NCBI RefSeq assembly: GCF_026013525.1 | Contig: NZ_JAPDRA010000013.1 | Location: forward strand, 30,306 to 94,305 | DNA: 64,000 bases | Direction: 5' to 3' | Source of the DNA: Sphingomonas canadensis | Lineage (GTDB): Bacteria; Pseudomonadota; Alphaproteobacteria; Sphingomonadales; Sphingomonadaceae | In this document: piece after piece, positions 18,085-26,964 of the stretch | How the letters are laid out: each line of letters opens with the position of its first letter | Numbering within the stretch: position 1 is the first letter of the stretch | Program-made: the position numbers and the translations under genes | Notes under the pieces: generated by a model | What the model was told of the DNA's origin: nothing | The model's database searches: none | Seen by the model: only the letters and a program-made list of their open reading frames with translations

Positions 18085-18252
18085 ATGCCGCTCGCCCTCG
18101 CACAGAAGAACGCATGGAGCCTCGCGCGGACCCTCATGACCATCGTCGTCGTATTCCGTATCGAGGGCAGCGAGTTCGGCGTCGCCGAAGCCCAGGAGTT
18201 CGACGGCGATCCGTCGCTGATCATTCGCGAATATGACCCCTTCGCGCGCTGA
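18085..18252 (+). CDS. Small hypothetical protein (55 aa)
   Basis: ATG 18085 follows AGGAGCTTCGAA, a good ribosome site with 7-8 nt spacing. The product (MPLALAQKNAWSLARTLMT then VVVFRIEGSEFGVAEAQEFDG) looks like a small beta-sheet protein with a helical N-terminus. Soluble, no known motif. It precedes the broken HEPN gene. Confidence 0.5.
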   Translation: MPLALAQKNAWSLARTLMTIVVVFRIEGSEFGVAEAQEFDGDPSLIIREYDPFAR

Positions 18253-18313
18253 CCGCACGCGGTGGTTCGTGTCGATTAACAGAGCGCTTGCGCGCGGCGG
18301 CGTACCCTGCGGT

Positions 18314-18770
18314 GATGTCGGCGGAGGGGCAAAGACTATCCGGGCGAGGCTGCGAGGCCTGGCGAGGTGCTGGCGCTCGCCGATGAATATCGGCGCGCGG
18401 CCAAAGGCTGTTGCCGATCGGCCAGCGGCGGTCGCCGCTTTCGCGCGCGCCCTATCGGTTGGTCGCGAACCACGCGATCGAACTTTACCTCAACGCCTTT
18501 CTGCTGGCTGCGGGCCACTCGCCCACCGAGATTCGGCGCCTCCAGCACGATTTCGGGCCGCGCGCTGGGCACGCCATCGGCGCAAAGCTGGTGCTGAGAA
18601 GGCGAACGCTGCTCCATCTCAATCGGCTGTCCGAGCGGCGCGAATATCTCACGACCCGGTATGACTATGCGCCGACCATGACGTCCGAGCTCAACCGGCT
18701 TTTGCCGTCGCTGACCGAGGTGGCCGAGAAGGTCTCGGCGATTGTCGGCGCGCCGCGCGCGGTCTCCTGA
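18314..18770 (+). pseudogene. Broken HEPN-domain gene (at least two frameshifts)
   Basis: The frame from 18411 encodes the bulk of a small HEPN protein: LSRAPYRLVANHAIELYLNAFLLAAG, then an RRLQHDFG motif, then a helix RLSERREYLTTRYDY. The missing N-terminal part is present in another frame (DYPGEAARPGEVLALADEYRRAAKG, ~18340-18408). Continuity would be restored by adding one base near 18408-18412, where GGC-TGT-TGC should read GGC-TTG-TTG-CCG. The likely start MSAEG at ATG 18314 is in yet another frame, implying a second indel near 18325-18335. The gene therefore looks decayed. HEPN proteins of this size usually act as RNases in toxin-antitoxin or defence modules. Confidence 0.6.
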
Positions 18771-19396
18771 CCAAGGCAGAAGGCGCTCCACCTTGTCCGG
18801 CGAAGCGCCTCGCTGCGTTCTGTTGTGCTGGTCCTGCATGGCGACGCACGGACCGGAAGCGCGCCACCTCGACGTTGAAAGGCAAGCCGCTGGCCTGGGC
18901 AGGGATCGACTGGTCCAGCCGGATCGGGCGCCTCGGCATCGACTTACGCAGGCGGGCCGATGCCGGCGGTCGCTTCGATCGAGGAGACAGGTTGCTGTGG
19001 TTCTCATGAAGCTCGGAAGCGTGCCGACGCACGGTCAGGACACGGATCGTCACAATTCCAGCCTGACCCGCCCAGGTCCTTGAACCGCGCGATACGCCAA
19101 GTCCGTCCTGCATGTCCAAACCGCCCCTGGGGCCTCGTCAATGGCTGTCTGGCCGGATGACGGCTTCGCCTCGCCTGACTTGCCGCAACTGCGTCGCCGA
19201 CTTTCTTCCCCTGGACTTTCCACCCCACGCACAAGCGCGTGGGGACCCCGGATTCGCCCATTCCTCGCGAGGCAAGAAACTCTGCTTGGGCAGTCCTCCG
19301 CTCACGCTTCGGGCAGAGCTGCGGCGTCATGCGCACCCGGCCTTCGGACGCCATCGAGGCCGCATGGGGCGGTCCCGAATTCGAAGGACTAATACC
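18771..19396. other. 626-bp intergenic stretch before DUF736
   Basis: I see no supportable gene. Several frames stay open because of high GC but show no domain-like pattern. The final 120 bp contain short GC-rich repeats (CTGGGCAG / CGGGCAGAG) of a type usual in leaders of sphingomonad plasmid genes, and probably the DUF736 promoter. Confidence 0.4.
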
Positions 19397-19720
19397 ATGG
19401 CAAACATCGGCAGCTTCAAGAAGGTCGGCGAGGAATATCAGGGCTCGATCGTGACCCTCAGCGTCCAGGCCAAGGGCGTCCGGATCGTTCCGGAGGACAA
19501 CCGCCCGAACGACAATGCGCCCACCCACCGGGTCTATGTCGGCCGTGCCGAGATCGGCGCCGCCTGGGCCAAGACCTCGGCCGAGCAGCGTCCCTATCTC
19601 TCGGTCAAGCTCGATGATCCCAGCTTCGCCCAGCCCATCTTCGCCAACCTGTTCGACGATGAGGGCGGCGAAACCTCCAGCCTGATCTGGTCGCGCCCGC
19701 GGCGTTCCAGCAACGACTGA
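19397..19720 (+). CDS. DUF736 family protein
   Basis: A 107-residue protein opening MANIGSFKKVGEEYQGSIVTLSVQAK as is typical of DUF736, followed by NAPTHRVYVGRAEIGAAWAKTS and YLSVKLDDPSFAQPIFANLFDDEGG. The family is very common on proteobacterial ICEs and plasmids next to DUF2285, repA/parA and conjugation genes; biochemical role unknown (single-strand DNA or nucleoid association has been suggested). Its presence with the DUF2285 fragment downstream marks this stretch as ICE backbone. Followed 9 bp later by a strong terminator. Confidence 0.9.
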   Translation: MANIGSFKKVGEEYQGSIVTLSVQAKGVRIVPEDNRPNDNAPTHRVYVGRAEIGAAWAKTSAEQRPYLSVKLDDPSFAQPIFANLFDDEGGETSSLIWSRPRRSSND

Positions 19721-19729
19721 CACGCGATC

Positions 19730-19762
19730 AAGGCGCCCCGCCGGACACGGCGGGGCGCCTTT
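19730..19762 (+). terminator. Rho-independent terminator after DUF736
   Basis: Perfect 14-bp stem AAGGCGCCCCGCCG / CGGCGGGGCGCCTT with loop GACA and a short T-run. It ends the DUF736 transcript, so the chimeric ORF beginning near 19919 needs its own promoter. Confidence 0.85.
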
Positions 19763-19918
19763 CGCATGCCTGGGTGCCGCGCGGCGATCCGAGCCAGTTA
19801 TCCCCTGGCGGGGACAATGGCGCGACGCCTTCGGGGCTTCGATCGCCCCCTGATTTCGCGAGCCTGGCGCCGGGAATAGTCCCCAGCCGGAGCCTACGCT
19901 GTCGCCATCCGCCCGTTC

Positions 19919-22216
19919 TTGCCGGCACGATCTGCCCACGGACTTGCGAAGCACGACCGCGCCGATTTCGCGCAGGAATTCCTGCGGCGAAACCCCGGCT
20001 ATCGTGCGGATTGGGCGGCCTCGCGCGACGCTCGGCGATGGGGGCTTGTGTCCCTGTTCGATCCCGATCGTCCGGTGCGTTCGACCCCCGCGCTGTGGCG
20101 TGCCGATAGCGCCTCCCAGATCGTCACCCTAGTCCCCGCGCCGGCCGATTTCCCCGCCGCAGCGTCGCTGGCTGGAGACGGTGCGCTGAACGAAATGTGG
20201 GCCGCGGACGTCCGGCATCTCGTGATAGAGCGGGCGGGGTTGCGGCACCGGATTCAGGTGCGGGGCCGTGATCCGCATGCGCCGCTCGCGATCCTGCTGG
20301 CGCCGCTTGGCGACACGCTACACGCGGCCGCCTGCGACGCCACCCCTTCACGCTTGACTGCGGGGGCCATCAATCGCGGAGACCGCTGGATCGGCGTCGA
20401 CCTGCTTCCCGAGCAGAGGCGGCACTCGGTTTTCGCCTCCTTCAGCCAAGACATATTCTCAGGTCTGCGCTTCTATGCGCGCGGTCAGGCAACCTGGCGC
20501 AATTTCAGTATCGCCGTGCAATCGAGCGGTGATGCGCGGCGCACGGTTCCGGTGGCGAACCCCTTCTATGTCGATCCGCTCGGAACGCGTCAGCCCGTCG
20601 GCGTCATGTACAGCTTCACGCGCGATCTTGGTCCGGAAAGAACAGCTGGCCGGGTTACGGCCTATGGCGGCACAGCCGGCCTCGAAGCACAATTCGGAGC
20701 TTGGCGGATCGACGGCCACGGCACATGGGGAAGGCAGGTCGAGCACTACGGTCTGTTCAACCGGATCAACACCGCGCGGCTCGCACTGGCGCTCGCCGAC
20801 ACCAACCCCGCGACGGCCTATAATCTGTTTGGTGACGGCCCCTCGACCAATCCTGCGACGATCGAATCGATCCGGGGATATACACTTCGCGACTATGGCG
20901 GTTGGTCTTGGTCGGCTGCGATCCGAGCAGACGGGCCCCTCTTCGCGCTTCCTGCCGGTACCACGCGCCTCGCGGTGGGTGCAGAGTTCCGCAAGGATCG
21001 CTACAAGGACATCGGGACACGGACCTACACGTCGACCCTGACGCCCGTCCCGCTTGCGGTCACACCCTACCCCGGCGCGCGTACCGTCAAATCTGCCTAT
21101 GCCGAGCTGCTGCTGCCGGTCTTCGGCGAGGGCATGCGACTACCCGGCTTCTATAAACTCGATATATCCGCCGCCATCAGGGCCGAACGCTACAGCGACT
21201 TCGGTGACACGCACAATCCAAAGCTCAGCCTTGCCTGGGAAACGGTGCGAGGTCTCACGCTTCGCGCCACCTTCGGCAAATCGTTCAGAGCGCCCATCTT
21301 TCCCGAGCTTCGTCAGGACCCGGCGTCGATGGCATATTACGCCTGGTCCGCGCCCGATCCGCAATCGCTGACGGGCTCGTCCAACATGTTGGTCATTGCC
21401 GGCAATGACCCGGATCTGCATCCCGAACGCGCCACGACCTGGACGGTCGGAGCCGATCTGAAGCCGCAATTCCTGCCAGGATTCCAAGCCGGCGTGACTT
21501 GGTTCAAGGTCGACTATACCGACCGGATTGCGACCCCTCGGCCCAACCTGGGCAACTTCCTGATCAACCGGGACGTCTACGATGCAATCCTGACGCCCAA
21601 CCCGTCCGCCCCCCAAATCGCCGAATTCTACGCATCGCCCTATTTTCTGGACCTTACCGGCATTCCAAAGACGGCGACGTTCGTCGCGATTGCCGACGCA
21701 AGGCTCCAGAACCTTTCGTCGGTCAGGCAGTCCGGCCTCGACGTCAACCTCTCCTACGCCTTCGACCTCGCTGGCGGGCGCACTGAATTCGGCGGAAGCG
21801 CCACCTACATCTTTTACATCAAGCAGGCGCTGACCGAGACCGCCCCGTCTATCGATGTCATCAATACCATCGGCAACCCGATCGACCTGCGCGCACGCGC
21901 CCATGTCAGTTGGTCCAACGGCGGATTCTCCGCGACATTGTTCGGCAACTATGTCGCGGCCTATACCAACAAGACGGTCTCTCCGTTCGAGCCAGTGTCC
22001 GCTTGGACGACTTTTGATCTTAACCTCAGTTACGCGTTCACGGACAAGTCGGGACCGTTCTCCGGGCTAAGGGTTGCGCTCACCGGCAACAATATCTTCA
22101 ACCGCGAGCCGCCCTATGTGAACTATACAGCGGGCACCTATACTGCGGCCTTCGACGCAGAGAACGCGAACCCGCTCGGGCGCTTCGTCGCCTTGCAGGT
22201 CACCAAGAAATGGTGA
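19919..22216 (+). CDS. Chimeric ORF: DUF6499/DUF2285 ICE protein fused to a TonB-receptor barrel lacking its plug
   Basis: Residues ~1-145 are ICE-type: DRADFAQEFLRRNPGYRADW is the DUF6499 start pattern, and LRHRIQVRGRDPHAPLAILLAPLGDTLH is a DUF2285 core. From about residue 148 (base ~20360) the frame becomes the beta-barrel of a TonB-dependent receptor: HSVFASFSQDIFSGLRFYARGQATW, GTRQPVGVMYSFTRDLGPE, AYAELLLPVFGEG, LRATFGKSFRAPIFPEL, PERATTWTVGADL and a C-terminal GRFVALQVTKKW ending in an aromatic residue. Signal peptide, TonB box and plug domain are absent, so import is unlikely; it should be treated as a truncated receptor. Proteobacterial lasso clusters normally pair an intact receptor with the isopeptidase. 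The start is a TTG and uncertain. The stop overlaps the isopeptidase start. Confidence 0.8.
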   Translation: MPARSAHGLAKHDRADFAQEFLRRNPGYRADWAASRDARRWGLVSLFDPDRPVRSTPALWRADSASQIVTLVPAPADFPAAASLAGDGALNEMWAADVRHLVIERAGLRHRIQVRGRDPHAPLAILLAPLGDTLHAAACDATPSRLTAGAINRGDRWIGVDLLPEQRRHSVFASFSQDIFSGLRFYARGQATWRNFSIAVQSSGDARRTVPVANPFYVDPLGTRQPVGVMYSFTRDLGPERTAGRVTAYGGTAGLEAQFGAWRIDGHGTWGRQVEHYGLFNRINTARLALALADTNPATAYNLFGDGPSTNPATIESIRGYTLRDYGGWSWSAAIRADGPLFALPAGTTRLAVGAEFRKDRYKDIGTRTYTSTLTPVPLAVTPYPGARTVKSAYAELLLPVFGEGMRLPGFYKLDISAAIRAERYSDFGDTHNPKLSLAWETVRGLTLRATFGKSFRAPIFPELRQDPASMAYYAWSAPDPQSLTGSSNMLVIAGNDPDLHPERATTWTVGADLKPQFLPGFQAGVTWFKVDYTDRIATPRPNLGNFLINRDVYDAILTPNPSAPQIAEFYASPYFLDLTGIPKTATFVAIADARLQNLSSVRQSGLDVNLSYAFDLAGGRTEFGGSATYIFYIKQALTETAPSIDVINTIGNPIDLRARAHVSWSNGGFSATLFGNYVAAYTNKTVSPFEPVSAWTTFDLNLSYAFTDKSGPFSGLRVALTGNNIFNREPPYVNYTAGTYTAAFDAENANPLGRFVALQVTKKW

Positions 22217-24321
22217 GCCGGGCACTCCTGGCCAGCTCGACTGCCTTGCTCCTCAGCTTGAACCCAGCGGCGCACGCAACGCCCGGGACCTGCAGGGAGC
22301 GCCTGTTGCCGCCTCGACATGAGGCGGCAACAGGTACCAGGCCGATCAAGCCGCGCGACCTGATCGAGTTGCGAGATTTCGGGCGCAGTGATGCCAGCCT
22401 GACGGGGAAACCGATCTACACCCTCTCGCCCGACGGGATGAGCGCTGCCATCGCGCTCCGTCGCGCGGACGTGCAGTCGGACAGCTATTGCCTGGGTGTT
22501 GCGATTATCAGGCTCGACGGTTCGAGAAGAGCGCGCCTCATCGACGTCGGCGGCGAATTCATGCAATCCTACGCGGATGGCCGAGGTATCCCGGCGACAC
22601 CGACCGGATCCGCCTATGGCACCGCGCCGATATGGTCGCCCGACGGCAAGGCGGTATTCTACTTGCGTCGCGACCACGGGGTCACGCAGGTCTGGCGGGC
22701 CGCAGTCGATGAAACCCAAGGTCGGCCTCTCACCCATTTTTCAACCGACGCGCTCAGCATCGAGTGGAGTTCGGTCGGCCGCACCCTTCTCGTTGCGACC
22801 AGGCCTGCGCTCGCGGCTGGAGCGGCCGCTATCGAGAATGAAGGCCGCCGCGGCTATCATTACGATGCGCGCTGGTCGCCGCATTGGGAAGCGAAGCCCC
22901 GTCCGCCGCTTCCGTTGCCTCAGCAAATCAGCGCGATCGACCCGCGGACCGGCGAGGAGCGGATACTCCTCGAAGCGGAGGCGCGGAAACTCAAGTCCGT
23001 GTCCATGCCTTCGCGGCCAACGGACGCGGAGCTATTCACCATTTCCGCGGCTGGAAACCGGGCTTGGACGACCAGAGTGGGCCTCAACCCCTTCAACGCA
23101 CCGCGTCGGTTTCACGTCGAATTTGACGGTAGAGAACTCAACTGTCCCGATGCGATCTGCGGCGCCGGCGTATCAGCTGCCTGGTGGCGTAACGATCATA
23201 CTCTGGAATTTCTTCGCGGTGGGCGCGCGGACGATGGAGGACGCTTAGCCCTCTATCGCTGGGACATCCGAAGGGGTGGTTCGCCTCAGCTGCAATTTCA
23301 AACCGATGCGGCATTAATGGACTGCACGCCGTGGCACGCCAGCATGCTTTGTGCCGTCGAAACGGCAAGAATGCCGCGCCGGTTGGTGAAGGTCGACCCT
23401 TCCACCGGCCGCTTTACGACACTCTTTGACGCCAACCCACAATTCGCAAGCCTTCGGCTCGGCGCAGTCGAGCGGTTGCGATTCAGAAATGCGATCGGTC
23501 AGCAGACCTATGGCGACTTAGTTTTGCCCCCCAACCATCGGGCCGGGCAGCGGCATCCGCTGGTCGTGGTGCAATACATAAGCAGGGGCTTCCTGCGTGG
23601 TGGCACCGGTGATGAATACCCCATCTTCCTACTCGCCCAGCAGGGCATCGCCGTACTCAGCTTCCAGCGGACTGGCTATCTCCCGGAAACCTATGCAACG
23701 GCCGACCCGAGCGCCGCCCAGCGAGTAAACATTGAAGGGTTCAAGGAGCGCCGAGCCATTTTTTCCGCGCTCCTGGCGGGGGTCGACGCAGCGATCGGCA
23801 AAGGCGTTGTCGATCCCGATCAGCTTGGCATTTCCGGGATGAGCGACGGCGCCTCCACGACACAATTTGCGCTCATCAATTCGAACCGCTTCAGGGCCGC
23901 AGCAATCAGCTCCTGCTGTGACGAGCCGAGTTGGCTGTTCGTTACCGGACCGGCGTATCGGGATCAGGCTTTGTCCTGGGGATATCCGAAGCAGGCATCG
24001 GACGGCGAGGCATTCTGGAAGGCCATGTCACTGACTGCCAATGCACCGACGATGCGCACGCCATTGCTGATCCAGGTTCCAGACAGTGAATTCCGCGGCG
24101 CCCTCGAACCCTTCTCGGCGCTCCAGCAATATCGTGCGCCCGTCGACATGTATGTTTTTCCTAACGAGATGCACGTGAAGGCGCACCCAGCGCATCGGCT
24201 GGCGATCTATCAGCGTGCCGTTGCGTGGTTCAGGTTCTGGTTGCTTGCCTCGACATCCGACGAGCCCGAGCTGGCGAACGAGATCATCCGGTGGAAGGCG
24301 CTCCGAAACCCTCCTCAGTGA
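22210..24321 (+). CDS. Lasso peptide isopeptidase (Atxe2-like S9 family)
   Basis: About 703 residues. Atxe2 enzymes cut the isopeptide bond of lasso peptides, linearising them after uptake. N-terminal signal peptide (RALLASSTALLLSLNPAAHA) implies periplasmic location. Residues ~70-450 form the beta-propeller typical of S9 (YTLSPDGMSAAIAL, APIWSPDGKAVFYLRRD). The C-terminal alpha/beta hydrolase has the nucleophile motif GISGMSDGAS with Ser545, Asp625 in QVPDSEFR and His655 in NEMHVKAHPAHR, a complete triad. Its ATG lies inside the last codons of the receptor frame, so it is translationally coupled to it. Loss of the receptor's native 5' end means it may have lost its original promoter too. Confidence 0.9.
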   Translation: MVSRALLASSTALLLSLNPAAHATPGTCRERLLPPRHEAATGTRPIKPRDLIELRDFGRSDASLTGKPIYTLSPDGMSAAIALRRADVQSDSYCLGVAIIRLDGSRRARLIDVGGEFMQSYADGRGIPATPTGSAYGTAPIWSPDGKAVFYLRRDHGVTQVWRAAVDETQGRPLTHFSTDALSIEWSSVGRTLLVATRPALAAGAAAIENEGRRGYHYDARWSPHWEAKPRPPLPLPQQISAIDPRTGEERILLEAEARKLKSVSMPSRPTDAELFTISAAGNRAWTTRVGLNPFNAPRRFHVEFDGRELNCPDAICGAGVSAAWWRNDHTLEFLRGGRADDGGRLALYRWDIRRGGSPQLQFQTDAALMDCTPWHASMLCAVETARMPRRLVKVDPSTGRFTTLFDANPQFASLRLGAVERLRFRNAIGQQTYGDLVLPPNHRAGQRHPLVVVQYISRGFLRGGTGDEYPIFLLAQQGIAVLSFQRTGYLPETYATADPSAAQRVNIEGFKERRAIFSALLAGVDAAIGKGVVDPDQLGISGMSDGASTTQFALINSNRFRAAAISSCCDEPSWLFVTGPAYRDQALSWGYPKQASDGEAFWKAMSLTANAPTMRTPLLIQVPDSEFRGALEPFSALQQYRAPVDMYVFPNEMHVKAHPAHRLAIYQRAVAWFRFWLLASTSDEPELANEIIRWKALRNPPQ

Positions 24322-24333
24322 ATTCGAGCTGGC

Positions 24334-26076
24334 TCATTCTCCCCAAGCACAGACCCATGCTTCGACGTCCGCCAGGACGAGCAAATCGACAATCGCCCGC
24401 CCGTCCGGCAACGGACGCTCAAACGCGGCGCTAATCTTTGCAGGGTCGGCGACCCCTTGCCGAACGAGAACACCGTCGAGCAGCATGGACCGGAGACGCG
24501 ATGCATTCCTTCGGATCACATTCGCGGCCAACGTATCGAATGCTCCCTTGGAGCGGCGTCCGAGGATGGAGTTCGGCAGGAGCCCACGAAAAGCCTCCCG
24601 CGCAACCGAGCGATTCTGACCATGGTTGAACCAGAGCCATGTTGGGATACGAAGGCACGTCTCGACCACAGGTTGCGAGAGCAGGGGTGAGCACATTGGC
24701 GCAACGTGCTGCCTGCCATAGCCCTCGAGATGGTTCGAGATGCTGATTAGGCCCCAGATTTGCCGACGTTTGCCCGGAAGCACCTGGACGCTTGGCTCCA
24801 GCCACGGATTTCCCTGAGGCCAGGGAAGGTCATGCACGGCCGAGTCTGCCATGAAGCGATTTCTCCGCGGCGTCGGCAGCTTCTGCTCCCGATCGAGCGT
24901 CCGCTTCGCCACTGAGCGCAGGGCCTGCCAGAAGGTGACATCAGCCACCTCCGCTACGTCCATTGTGCTGCGGAGTGCCGCGGCGGAGAGACCGCGGCGC
25001 CGTAGCAAATCGACGACTGGAAGCGTCGATTGCAAATGACAGAATATGTTGTCCCCCCCGCCGCCACCGAGAAACATGTCTCCGCCAACCGACCGCGCTA
25101 GCTGCTGGAGCGGCCGGTCGAGCGCCTGCGTGAAACTGCGCGCGCACGGGCGGGGTAACTCTGATGAATCCGAGCGCGAGATGTCGACGATGGCGGGGTC
25201 CAACACCAGCTCGATCAGTTCCAGTTCAAATTGCTTGGCGACCGCTCGCGCAAAGTCGCGTTCGTCAGAATCCCCGGCAATGGGGACGAATGTTGCGCAT
25301 AGGGGAGCGGATCCCGCCAAGGCGAGACTCGCAGTCACGATCGATGAATCAAGACCTCCTGAGAGTTCTACGATCGGGACCGCCGCCGTCCTGCTCCAGG
25401 CTCTGCCGACCTGAAGAACGGCCTCGCGCACCGCACCAACGGCATCGGCGAAGTCGTCGATTTCGACCTGCTCCGCCGCGAAGCGCCAAGGAGTCCAGGT
25501 GGCCTGTGCCCTGGTCGCTCCGCGACCGACCTTCGCGGCCATGCCTGGCAGCAACTCGCTGATTCCGCGCAATGCAGTTTGCGCGGGCCTCAGATCGCGG
25601 AACGTCAAGGCCTGCGCAACGACGGTCCAGTCCCGTTCGGCCTCCAAGAGCCCAAGCTCGAAAAACAGCTTGGGCGCAGACGTCGCAAGTTCGACGCCAT
25701 CGACGGTCGCTATATAGCAGGGCACCATACCGGAAGGATCCCGGAGAATTTCCACCCCATCGCCAAAGCTGCGCAAGGCAAGATAACCGCCCCAGAAGTT
25801 CCTCAGAAACCGTTCGGCCGGAGCGTGCAGTTCACCATCGCCAGCTTTGATAGAAAAGGTCGAGCTTCTGCGGTCGAAGAGCGGACCCCATACGATCCCG
25901 CCCCCCTCGATCAACACGTGACTGCTGGAGGCCGAACCAAGGAAGATGAACCCGGGAAGATCGACCAGCTTACAGAGATCGGGCGCCGCTTCCGCTATTG
26001 CGATGACGCGTTGCAATCTCGGCGAGAGAGGCTGACCCCTGGGCCATGCGAAGGCGAAGAACGGGCCGACGATCAT
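24334..26076 (-). CDS. Lasso peptide cyclase (asparagine synthetase-like, C protein)
   Basis: About 580 residues. Activates the ring Asp/Glu side chain with ATP and joins it to the N-terminus of the core peptide. An N-terminal glutaminase-like (Ntn-derived) half lacks the catalytic Cys2, as lasso cyclases do. The synthetase half carries the PP-loop PIVELSGGLDSSIVTAS (SGGLDSS at residues 239-245), ATFVPIAGDSDERDFA, FLGGGGGDNIFCH and the C-terminal RRSKGAFDT basic motif. Start ATG overlaps the stop of the B gene by ATGA, so the pair is coupled. Convergent with the isopeptidase, 12 bp between stops. Confidence 0.92.
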   Translation of the reverse strand: MIVGPFFAFAWPRGQPLSPRLQRVIAIAEAAPDLCKLVDLPGFIFLGSASSSHVLIEGGGIVWGPLFDRRSSTFSIKAGDGELHAPAERFLRNFWGGYLALRSFGDGVEILRDPSGMVPCYIATVDGVELATSAPKLFFELGLLEAERDWTVVAQALTFRDLRPAQTALRGISELLPGMAAKVGRGATRAQATWTPWRFAAEQVEIDDFADAVGAVREAVLQVGRAWSRTAAVPIVELSGGLDSSIVTASLALAGSAPLCATFVPIAGDSDERDFARAVAKQFELELIELVLDPAIVDISRSDSSELPRPCARSFTQALDRPLQQLARSVGGDMFLGGGGGDNIFCHLQSTLPVVDLLRRRGLSAAALRSTMDVAEVADVTFWQALRSVAKRTLDREQKLPTPRRNRFMADSAVHDLPWPQGNPWLEPSVQVLPGKRRQIWGLISISNHLEGYGRQHVAPMCSPLLSQPVVETCLRIPTWLWFNHGQNRSVAREAFRGLLPNSILGRRSKGAFDTLAANVIRRNASRLRSMLLDGVLVRQGVADPAKISAAFERPLPDGRAIVDLLVLADVEAWVCAWGE

Positions 26077-26723
26077 ATGACAAGGATCGGCGAGTAACGC
26101 CGCACATGATCATGGCTGTCGTTGAGAATCGCGCTGTCGGATTGCACCCAGCAATGCGCGAGAAAGGGTTCCGACGTGATACCGAAGACGATCTGACGCG
26201 GGCCACCGCGAGGCCCGAGCCAGGAATCGAGCGCCAGCGCATCCAGCAGGCAGTTCTTCTTGATTGGGAGTAGCCGACGTTTGCGGTGATAGGCTGACAA
26301 CAGATCGGCGGAGAGCGGATCCGACACATCGGCGTAGGTGCGCCGTAAAGCCCGATGGTGCGCAATGATCGTGTGAAGTGGGCGCGTTCGCAGCGCAATC
26401 CAGCTTCTCGCGACAGCTCGTGTCAGACCATGTACGGGGGGTAGGACAGAGGCGCGACTCATTGGGTCCGCTAGCGCTCTGGGAATTACAACAACGACCG
26501 GCCTCGCCACGATTTCTCGGCTTTCGTTCTCGAAGACCGCGCTGTGCCGGACGAGCAACGAGATCAACGCAGCCGGTGGCGCGGTTTCACTCCCGTCCAG
26601 CCAATTCAACGTGAGCTGCGCGATCGCTGCCGGTACGCGAAAATATCGATCTTGCCTTATATCAAGCAGGATCAGCGCCTCGCCTTGCAAGCAAGCGGTC
26701 AGATGAGGAAGGAGAGTCCACAT
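26073..26723 (-). CDS. Lasso peptide leader peptidase B (RRE fused to transglutaminase-like protease)
   Basis: 216 residues. N-terminal ~75 residues form a PqqD-like recognition element (EALILLDIRQDRYFRVPAAIAQLTLNWL) that binds the leader. The C-terminal ~100 residues are the cysteine protease: LPIKKNCLLDALALDSWLG with Cys158, EPFLAHCWVQSD with His190 and AILND with Asp202. This fused B protein is the proteobacterial type, unlike split B1/B2 of actinobacteria. Acts with C in the cytoplasm to cut the leader two residues after the conserved Thr. Its ATG is 50 bp after the precursor stop, beyond a strong hairpin, with no strong ribosome site. Confidence 0.9.
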   Translation of the reverse strand: MWTLLPHLTACLQGEALILLDIRQDRYFRVPAAIAQLTLNWLDGSETAPPAALISLLVRHSAVFENESREIVARPVVVVIPRALADPMSRASVLPPVHGLTRAVARSWIALRTRPLHTIIAHHRALRRTYADVSDPLSADLLSAYHRKRRLLPIKKNCLLDALALDSWLGPRGGPRQIVFGITSEPFLAHCWVQSDSAILNDSHDHVRRYSPILVI

Positions 26724-26739
26724 TGGAGGAGCACGGATC

Positions 26740-26765
26740 GTCGGCGCGGCGCGAGCCGCGCCGAC
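26740..26765 (-). terminator. Hairpin between the precursor and B genes
   Basis: Perfect 11-bp stem GTCGGCGCGGC / GCCGCGCCGAC with a 4-nt loop, 9 bp beyond the precursor stop and 16 bp before the B start. There is no T-run. It probably stabilises or partly attenuates the transcript so that precursor is made in excess over B and C. Confidence 0.7.
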
Positions 26766-26773
26766 GCAGACCG

Positions 26774-26905
26774 TCAGCTGTCGGAAAGGCCAGCCGGGAT
26801 CTGGTAGCCGAGGCCATCGAAGTTGCCCTCGTCCTTGACCTGAGTCTCGACGCTCGCCGCGCCCAGGTCGATCAGGTCGACCGCTTTTTCATTGATGCGT
26901 TCCAT
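26774..26905 (-). CDS. Lasso peptide precursor (43 aa)
   Basis: Starts at ATG ending at 26905, with AAGGAG 7 nt upstream; stop at 26776-26774. Leader residues 1-22 carry the proteobacterial pattern VDLIDLGAASVETQ, close to the remembered astexin/sphingopyxin leaders (LIxLGxASxET), with Thr21 at the required -2 position. The predicted core is residues 23-43: ring segment VKDEGNFD, then GLGYQIPAGLSDS. Asp8 of the core fits an 8-residue macrolactam. The tail end GLSDS resembles that of sphingonodin I (from memory, ending GLSDD, also 21 residues with Asp8). The oddity is Val at core position 1, where Gly (sometimes Ser or Ala) is usual. Only one precursor gene is visible. Confidence 0.88.
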   Translation of the reverse strand: MERINEKAVDLIDLGAASVETQVKDEGNFDGLGYQIPAGLSDS

Positions 26906-26964
26906 GACGACACTCCTTGCTTGTCGCGACGATTCGCGACCCAGAAAATGTCGGCGCTCCTGCA

